Of a stretch of 64,000 nucleotides of DNA, positions 55,939 to 64,000 are shown in pieces. Made by a program: the position numbers and the translations under genes. The DNA is from Amaranthus tricolor. Taxonomy: Eukaryota > Streptophyta > Magnoliopsida > Caryophyllales > Amaranthaceae. How positions within the stretch are numbered: position 1 is the stretch's first letter; each line of letters begins with the position of its first letter. Where the stretch lies: positions 5,345,017 through 5,409,016 of the forward strand of contig NC_080056.1 of NCBI RefSeq assembly GCF_026212465.1. The letters are read 5' to 3'. The notes beneath the pieces are model-generated. The model was given only the letters and a program-made list of their open reading frames with translations. It had not been told where the DNA came from and made no database searches.

Positions 55939-58900
55939 TTAATCCTTTGGACCTCGAGAATTTGGTTCGGATGTATTTTCTTTGAGTAATGGCATTGGAG
56001 GTCTTGTTTTGAAATCACCTGAGAGCTGAGACTGTTTGGTCAGTTCTGGCTGCAGTAATTGTTGCTGTTGGAGCTGATGTAGTTGGTGCTGTTGATACTG
56101 TTGCTTCTGTGAATTAATCTGTAGCTGTTGAAACTGCTGTGCAGTTAGCATAGTATGCATAGCCTGACTGTTCGGATAGAACGGCTGATTGTTAGCATAT
56201 GATGCTGGAAAATTCATCAAGGGTCCACCATTAGACATGGCTTGACCAGTAAGCATTTTCAAATGCTGAATCTCATCCTTCAATGCTTCATTCAGGGCTG
56301 CACAAAACATTAAAGAATAATTAGCCATCAAAAAAGTGAACCAAAGACAGCCCTGTCAATTGATAGATAAAATCATAATGTGGAAGCCCAAAGAATTAGT
56401 TTTAAGCTTCAACTAAGCATCAAATTAGAAGATAATTCTGTATCATAACCTTTTCAGCATGTCTTTGGACCAGACTTGGGAGAATGGGAATTGAGGAATG
56501 GAACAAAATTATCTTGTATAAATAAATCCAGTACAAATGTGTTTGCACTTTGCAGTGCAGAATCACATCCGCGTCATTGTGATCATTATGTTGCGGCAAT
56601 TTTACAAACACCTCATGACTACTAATAATATGGGTAAAAGACCTGAGAGAATTTTTGCTGCTACAAAAATGGCTGTTGGAACAGAGAGGAAGCTATGTTT
56701 TTGCAAATTCGTAGTCTATTAGAATTCAACATCACTCTACACTTGGCATGATAATGATTAAGTTGAATATTATTTGGGTCATAGATTCATGAAATTAGTC
56801 TCTAATCTCAAATCATTTCAGTTCAATCATCATCAGCTAATCTCGCTTCATCTACAGTTTGTATTGCTTATTATTTGATGTCAGTTGAACCTTTCCAAAT
56901 CACAAGGATCCCTTGGCTCATCCACAACATGAATTTAACAAGAGCCCAACAATACAACCACGTGTAAAAGAAAATGCTATATGCGGCCCTAGTGCATACA
57001 AGCAGGTACAGCAATACAATGTATTTTTGGACCAACAATATTGTATTTTTTCACAACTTAGAGAAGTCAGACACTTAAACACATACCCGTGTCGGATATG
57101 AGTTGCCAAGTCCAGATAACAGAGATTTTTCATCAATTTCCATAAAAATGCAATACTAGGAAATAGTTAATGCCAGTATGTGACCCATAAAGCTGCATAT
57201 AGCAAAACCCTTAAAAGAAATATCACCCTTGATTTTGTTCAGCAATTTATGATGTACAAATTGCGTTGCAGCAAGAAATATCCAAAGGTCCAAGGGAGGT
57301 GAAGTCATTCACTTTTAGTCCCAACTCCCAACTCCCGACAAAACGGAACCTTCATTTAAATTTACACTCTCGCGTCTTGAGCAGTTGTAAGATCTTTTGA
57401 AATGTCTCTAAGAGTAATCAGTCTAGTAATAATACACATGAAAACATCATTTCACAGATCAATCAGGGCAAAAATGTTTTTAAGGTTTCTAAGATTCAAG
57501 CGGAGCAAACAAAACAGAGCAAGGTTCACACTTCACACTAAAGGCAGTTCAAGGTAGGGTACAACAAACACATCTTTTGCCAGGAAAAGAATTTCATGAC
57601 CCAAGCATCCTCACCACCACGCAGGGTAGCTCTGTCGGGTTTTCAACCATCGTGGTAACTTCCACTGATGCCTCTTTAGGAGTTTGTGCCATGACTCAAT
57701 TCCATTGTGGCTTGATAGATTGCAAAGCAATAGCCTAATGATTTTCATCCATAAAAATTCCCAAATAAGGTATGATTTCGAGCAAATCAACCTAGCCTTT
57801 GTTTCTTTGTAATAGCTACACTTCTCTCAAAAAGCTCTCGCATAAAAAGGAGAAGAGTAGCTATTAAAAAGAAATGGAGGATAATATATCCTTATTTGTT
57901 TGGTAATGTCTAATCATGAATTTGAATACCATCATCAAAAAAAAAAAAAAAACAGATAACTTCACAGTGTATCATAAAAACTTGCTCAAATCCAAGACAA
58001 AATCCATTAATAGAGCAATTAATTCTTACCCTCACTATCTCAAAAAAGAAATTGGCGGCTTTAACTTAGTTTTGAAAGATGTGACATGGATTGAGGCACA
58101 TAAGGGTGTTGAAGCCTAAGCACAAGGCGCAAGTGCGAGCTTCAGTTGATGAGAGGCACAGTTTTGCTCAAAAGCTTATAAAACAACTTTAAAGCATTTT
58201 TGACACTTAAAAATATGAGATTCATACTCATTCTGTCCCTCATTTTGCACCACTACCCATTTTTATTTGTCCCACTGCTTTTGCACCTATACTTTTTTAG
58301 CAATGGTCTCGCTCTTCTTTTTCAAATCTCATCCATAAACTTATACACTATGTCCATCTCAACCATTCATTTCTATGCTCCACTTGTTTTTTTTTGTCTT
58401 ATTCTCCAACCCAATTTTTCTTTCCACTAAATTTAACCCATTTTGCAACTGGTGCAAAATGAGAACTTATTGTACCAAAAGCATCTAAAACACTCGTTAT
58501 CATTACACTAACCGCTAATATAGAGCAATATGACAGAAGAGGCAAGACGGTAACTAAACTCACATTCTAAGGCATTTAATGTAGTTGGTCATAGTTCAAT
58601 TGTTATCACATAAAATAGAAAGAACAAAGATGAAAAAGGACAAAAACATAGAGAAAGAGGAAAATTCAAGGACAAAATAAGGAGGAAAATTAAAAGAAAA
58701 AAATCAGTCATAAGAAGTAGACATAAAAGCAAAGAAAAGATACATTAAAAGGAGAAAAAACCAAAAGAAAGAAGCCAGAAAATCAAGTAACCCAAAGGAA
58801 GAAATAAAAAAGTAAAAAAAATCTAGAAGAATAAAAGAAAAGATATCCACAAGAAAGAAGATAGAAGACAAAGAAAAAATAAAGAAAGCTACCTAGTGGT

Positions 58901-61189
58901 GGTACTTGGTAGATATCCACGGATACCGGTGTCAAATACATGCCTAATATGTCGGATTGCATAAGGGTACGACAATAGTGGACAAGTTCTCGGAGGAAAA
59001 AAATGAGAAATGAAAAGAATAAAAAAGGATAAAATGGTAAAATTACCAACTTCAATTGGGCTATGCTAAAGCCCATAATGTAGCTTTTAGATAATACTAT
59101 ACTTCTAAAAAAATGCCAGGTAAAATGTTCCATTTCCTATTTCTTTTTTCTTATTCTTTTTTTATCTTCTTTTCTTTATTTTCGCTTCTGATTTTTTTTG
59201 TTTGTGTTAATATGTTAAAGTTTTTAAAATTAATTTCTTTTAATTCATTATACTTAGATTTTTTGGTTTGAAAACTTATTTTATTTACGCGTATCCTCGT
59301 ACCTGTGTCCAATCTTTTGACGATGTCCCCGTTTCTGATACCTGAGTCCAAGTAGCATAGACGCCAAAGTCCAAGCAAATCCTTGTCTGCCTTTTATTCT
59401 TTATCCCTCTTCAAAGGCAAAAACAATATCTTTTCCTTTTCTTTTTCTCGCTTCGAATAAGATACAACTCTTTTTGTGTAATTGTTCCATTGAATTTAAA
59501 AAAAAGGCTTATTGACCACAGAATTGAAAAGGCGCAAGATGCAAAAAGCGCACAAAAGCGCACGTCTTACATATCTCACCGAACTGGACGAAAATAAACG
59601 ATTTTTCTAGAGCCTCTCATGGAGGTGCGCTTGAGGTGCAGTTTTTAGAACTAAGCAACTTTTAATTTTGGTCCTAAATGTCCCAATACAATTGCCATCC
59701 TTCATAAAGGTAACTTGAACCTTATACTGATTACCTTTATTACTTTCTGATTCCCAATTTTTTCATGCATAAACAAATTTTAAAGAAACGATTAAAGCTG
59801 TCAAGGACAGTAAGTGCAAGACGGTGCTTGAAATGCAAGTTGGAACATAACAGGACGAAAGAAGTCAAAGAAGAAGCAGTCCCACAGTGAATCCTAGAAC
59901 ACATATCAAGAAAGACAATATAAGTTGAATGGTAATTTAACCCTCAGCTCTTACTAAGCAATAAATACCCATTAATATGACTAGTTCAGACTTCAAAAGA
60001 ATATCATGAAATACAGAATGTCATTTTCTCCATCATAACATATAATTCCTTGTTCCATTGAGATTGTAACATTGTTGTTAATGTTGCAACTCAAAGAGAC
60101 AGGGAAACCTTCCATAGCTGTTAGGGGATAGCTGCTCTATGGTGGAAAAGAGCTTCCAAAAAATAGGCTTATTTATGAGGGGAGGAAAAATCACAGAAAC
60201 AGAAGCTAGGTTGACGCAAAAAGATTTTGAGGGAGTTTGTCTCAAACATTGTATATTTACGAAACACGGAAGGATATATTTTGTAACAGTTTCATGAACA
60301 ATATACTGCAAGAGCAGGGTCAGAAGTGAGCAATAACATGGCGGAGTGCACAATAAATTGGGATGAGGTAAGGGTAGTCTTACCATCCTGCAAATGAACT
60401 TGCTGCTCCATTGTCTGCAGACGCAGCTTCAGCTCACTATTTTCAGCAGTAAGGCCGTTTGTGTCTCTCTGTGGACAAATAAACAATTTAACACAATCAA
60501 AACTTCATAGAGGAAAATAAACCGTGATAATTGCAAATTAAATGTGTCAAGTAGTGAACACAAAATCAAATTAATGTAACAAAATTGAAAGATGAAGAAA
60601 ACAAACAAATGACCAATTGATGCCAATATTTAAAAAGAAGCAAGGAGCACCAAGGGGAAAGGGGTCTTGGAGCCTAGGCACAAAGTGCTAGGCATGAAGC
60701 AAGAACACCTTACCCAAAAGAGGCGCAATCCTCGATATTACAAATTTTATAGACACAATAGGCTGCAGCTCAAAAAAACAAGGAGTGTGTGCCTTAGGTG
60801 CACCTCAATGCGCTTTTGTTCACCTTCTCTTTAATGCACTTTAGATTTCTTTTGTGCACCTCAGAACGCTTGTGTGTGCTACACTGAAAACATTTTTTCC
60901 CCGGCCATTTAAAGCAATGGGGCAGGTGTGCCCTGGGTTTCAGCACTACCTAGATACAACTTAGGTGTGCTTTTTTAAACAACATTTGATGCTCTGCAGA
61001 ATACATTAAAGCTTTGCCATTGAACCCTATAGCAGAATAATTAAATGAACTTTTACCTGCAGCAGGGTTAATTGTGCAGCTAAAGAGGTTGCTTCAGTTT
61101 GCAACGTTTGAACCTTGCGCTCTAGTTCTGCAATGTATCTCATCTTCCTTTCCTTCGATCTTGCAGCTGACTGCCTATTTGCCCATATT
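55939..61189 (-). CDS. bZIP transcription factor, group I type, partial (last three exons)
   Basis: This is a sequence-specific DNA-binding protein of the plant bZIP group I (VIP1/RF2a-like). Visible exons in transcript order: 61057-61189, 60384-60468 and 55939-56297, ending in a stop at 55939-55941. The first visible exon starts one base into an Arg codon. It encodes the basic region [19 protein letters not shown], with the invariant N-x7-R spacing, and the start of the zipper ([20 protein letters not shown]). The middle exon continues it ([28 protein letters not shown]), and the last exon gives [15 protein letters not shown]. The Lys of the basic region that defines group I (KERK rather than RERK) is present. 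The C-terminal 100 residues are Gln-rich ([20 protein letters not shown]) and may be an activation domain. The large N-terminal exon is not seen and must lie beyond the right edge, so this intron exceeds 2.8 kb. Confidence 0.93.
56298..60383 (-). other. Long bZIP intron (4.1 kb) with repeat insertions
   Basis: There is no exon between the two zipper exons. Segments at about 58085-58160 and 59520-59650 contain GGCGCAAG and GCGCTTGAGGTGC-type words shared with 60655-60990 in the next intron. An A/G-rich stretch spans 58600-58900, and a GTATCCTCGTACCTGTGTCC-type segment lies near 59285. These look like small dispersed elements. No coding sequence is supported. Confidence 0.65.
60655..60990. repeat. 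GCGC-word dispersed repeat in bZIP intron
   Basis: The stretch is rich in GAGCCTAGGCACAAAGTGC, TTAGGTGCACCTCAATGCGC and TGTGCACCTCAGAACGC. Similar words occur at 58085-58160 and 59520-59650. The pattern recalls non-autonomous repeats with degenerate GGCGC-type ends, but I could not define termini. Confidence 0.45.
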
Positions 61190-64000
61190 CTACACATAAA
61201 AAATAAAGAAGAATCATTAATCGAAATGAATTGTAAGCCGTGAAATGTTCTAGCCAAGTCACAAATGCACCAAAACTGTTGCACATTGCACATCTAAGTT
61301 AAAATAAAAAATCCCCAAAGACTTCATTATGTATAAGTTTGGCACATTCAAGCTCAAGTCCCAAAAATTTGCAACCATATATTATCCTCAATTTCTTTTT
61401 AATTACTATTCTTATCTCAAAAAAAAAAAAAAAACTCTCACATAACATGGAGAAGTGTAGCCATTTAAAAACAGAGCATAGTGTATAAACTACTTATGAT
61501 TAAATTAAGTTCAACGAAAACATTGTCACATCTTACTTTAACTATAATAATTACATACATTCATTTTAGCAAAAGAAATTTTTTAAAAAAAATCAGCTCA
61601 CCTACTTATGATTTAAGTTAAGTTCAACGAAAACATTGTTACACCTTATATATCTCTACAAAGCTATATTTGCATAAAGGTAATATTTCTTGTGGAGAGT
61701 GGCTTTACATTTGTAAAATGAACCTCAATATGCTTCCAGTTTTGTGGGCACCGACATTAGGAACTACGAAGGCTCTTTTACATAAATGTTAGTAGGTTGT
61801 AGGAGCGGACTTGGAATGATTTTGTAACCAATCAAACACCTAGATTCTCCTCAAGTAACTTGGTATTTCAATCGCTCCCCCAACCTCGCCCTCGCATGAA
61901 ACGCATAACTTAATGCATAAATCATATTTCGGATGCAAAAAGTATACTGCATTGGTTTTAGTTTTTCAAAATATCCCAAGCCCATTTTGCAACCAATATC
62001 CCCACCCCTACCCCCACCCACACCCCCTTTTTGGTTTAAAATTTTAGAATAAATTCTCACAGAAATACAGCTATCACAGCGCATCACTATTGAAACTCTA
62101 TACAAGAAAATATTATTCAAACAATGGAACGACAAATGAGTGATAAGAAGATGAGGCCCCAAAAGTAAAAACAATCGTTCAATTAGCATTCAAGCTTGTG
62201 CATGATCTGCATAATTAAAAGACAATTATAGAGGTACAATCAAAGGCAAAAAGGTGTACAAAAATATCTAGAAAGTCTCTCACGGCAATGGTAGTTCACC
62301 AAGGAAAAAGTAACAGTTAAAATGAGACAATTAAAATCATTTAATACTACAGAGGAGTTAATAACTGAGGAAACCCTAGCAAAGTAAGGCCACAAGAAGA
62401 ATGGGCTCAAGAACATAAATAAAAGCTACCTGCACAGAACTTAATTATAAGACCAGATGGTTTGGTATCCAAAAAATCTAAGATCAAGTGTTACATAATC
62501 AACATAACATATGCAATTTTCATGGCATACTAGTCTTCACCACCCACATCACATGAACTATCAAAGTCTCAAAAAAAACCTAGAGTAGGACATCCAACAC
62601 TCTTACAAAACTATAGGCAATAGAGCACCGGAATACTTGATCCTAGCCAAAAGTTGCAAACTCACAGGCACGTGGATGGTGTATCACAGATAGAAAAAAG
62701 GTGGGTTTTCTAATCACATGATCTCGCCCAGACATTTCTTATATGATCTCCATAGAAAAAAATCGCGGTCGCGGATGCGTTTGTGGAAACGGTCGCGGCG
62801 TCACCTAGAACGGCTATTACGGAGTAAAAACGCAAATCACAGCCGATGCGATGTGATTTTTGAAAAAAAGATCACATAAGGGAAGTTTTGAACTTATAAG
62901 TCCATTTTTGTTGTCGAACTACTATTATTATGCAATAAAAGGCCTACAACTATTTTAAATGCAATATTTGAGGTTCTTTTAGTGTATAATTAATTCATTT
63001 ATTAGTTATTAGTTGATTATTTTGTTAATCAGCTGAAATTATGAGTAACTATAATTTAAGTAATCGCAAAAATTAAAGTTAATGGATATTAATGAAATTT
63101 TGACATCGAGACAAATAACGTTGTAACAGTGAAATATCGTTATAACGATAAAATAACGGGCGTTACACGTCACATAACGGTAAACGCGGAGTTTTGACTA
63201 TAATATTTCATGCAACGTTATATAACGGGATTTGACTTCGCGACAACTCTCACAAAAGTTATAAAACGGTCGTTACGTAACGTAACTGGGGAGTTTTATT
63301 TCCATGAGATCTCATACCACACTCAAACCTCCAAAAGTTTGTGCCAGAAAAACTCATTACAGGCAAGCATAGAGTAAGCTCCTAAAAAAATATGATACCA
63401 TACAATAAAAATCTAATAGATCTAATTATAAATTGTCCTCAACTTATCTCCTTTTGTATCAAGATTTACTCAATCCCCCAATATACCTCTCATCATCAAA
63501 CTAATGACATTTCACAACCTAATCAATCCATCCCTCAATCTTATATTACTTGAAAATACAAAATGGGGAAACTTACAAATCTACATAACCAACTTACCAG
63601 TAAAATATGCCTACACTCCACAGAATACCAAGAATTCACAAGCTATATAATTCATAAACGAGTTGACACAAATAAAATCTCCCATATAAGAACTACAAAC
63701 CCTTCTCACTAAATAAAAGCTAGATTAACATTCATACATATGGAAATTACAAATTCAACTCTTAACTATACACCATTACACAAACCATTGTTCCATTTGC
63801 ACGATTAGTAATTATTGTCTTAGCAATATAACCAATCATATACATACAATTCACAAGATTAGAAGTTACATTAATAAGCAACAATTGATCTCTGTGTATG
63901 ATAACATCAAAATTCACCTACTTCACAATGCTGTTGTATCAGACAATTCTTCTAAACTCTAATTAACACACATTCAAAAGTATTTATCAACACAACAAAA
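61190..64000 (-). other. bZIP intron running off the right edge
   Basis: I see no exon on either strand, in particular none of the N-terminal bZIP exon. It contains a CG-rich repeat element (62746-63315). A near-duplicate pair of short segments at about 61495-61530 and 61605-61640 shares CTACTTATGATT and AAGTTCAACGAAAACATTGT. The remainder is AT-rich. Confidence 0.6.
62746..63315. mobile_element. CG-rich inverted-end element in bZIP intron
   Basis: The left end GATCTCCATAGAAAAAAATC and the right end TTATTTCCATGAGATC are imperfect inverted counterparts. CG-dense segments lie just inside: TCGCGGTCGCGGATGCG on the left and CGGTCGTTACGTAACGTAAC on the right. CGTTATAACG and AACGTTATATAACG palindromes lie between. 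It is non-coding and stands out against very AT-rich surroundings. The class is unknown; hAT-like non-autonomous is a guess. Confidence 0.5.

Overview
The window is nuclear DNA from a flowering plant, most likely a eudicot. The base composition is AT-rich, introns have plant-type GT..AG borders and T-rich stretches, and all five recognisable genes belong to plant families with the exon layouts expected of them. The abundance of small repeats ending in GAGACGGTCTC-like palindromes makes me think of Caryophyllales/Amaranthaceae, but that is a weak inference that needs a database search.

Layout, left to right. (1) A copper amine oxidase gene on the minus strand (1975-6478). Exons 1-3 are present; the last exon is not visible in the window. 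(2) A repeat-rich intergenic stretch (6.6-14 kb). (3) A complete five-exon GDSL esterase/lipase gene on the plus strand (14151-19732, 373 aa). (4) Intergenic DNA with several miniature elements (19.7-25.2 kb). (5) A complete seven-exon Sec14/CRAL-TRIO lipid-transfer-type gene on the minus strand (25159-32107, 430 aa). (6) About 9 kb of intergenic DNA holding hairpin elements and decayed copia retrotransposon pieces (32.3-41 kb). (7) A complete eight-exon gene on the plus strand for a PHD-finger/GNAT nuclear protein of the IDM1/ROS4-like class (41125-54288, 1509 aa). (8) A partial group I bZIP transcription factor gene on the minus strand (55939-61189 visible). Its N-terminal exon lies beyond the right edge.

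The genes are unrelated single-copy-looking loci and do not form a pathway or cluster. By placement they cover the apoplast (amine oxidase, GDSL hydrolase), membranes and lipid exchange (Sec14-like) and chromatin or transcription (PHD/GNAT protein, bZIP). All complete gene models were assembled by hand from splice borders and stay in frame from ATG to stop.

I found no convincing novel multi-gene system. The most interesting signals are: a run of roughly 40-residue degenerate repeats in the C-terminal tail of the PHD/GNAT protein; a perfect 29-bp hairpin in a Sec14-like intron; two long foldback elements (34.0-34.5 kb and 23.4-23.8 kb); several families of miniature elements present more than once in the window; a SINE-like insertion with a 15-bp target duplication just upstream of the GDSL promoter; and an unidentified coding-like remnant between the PHD/GNAT and bZIP genes.
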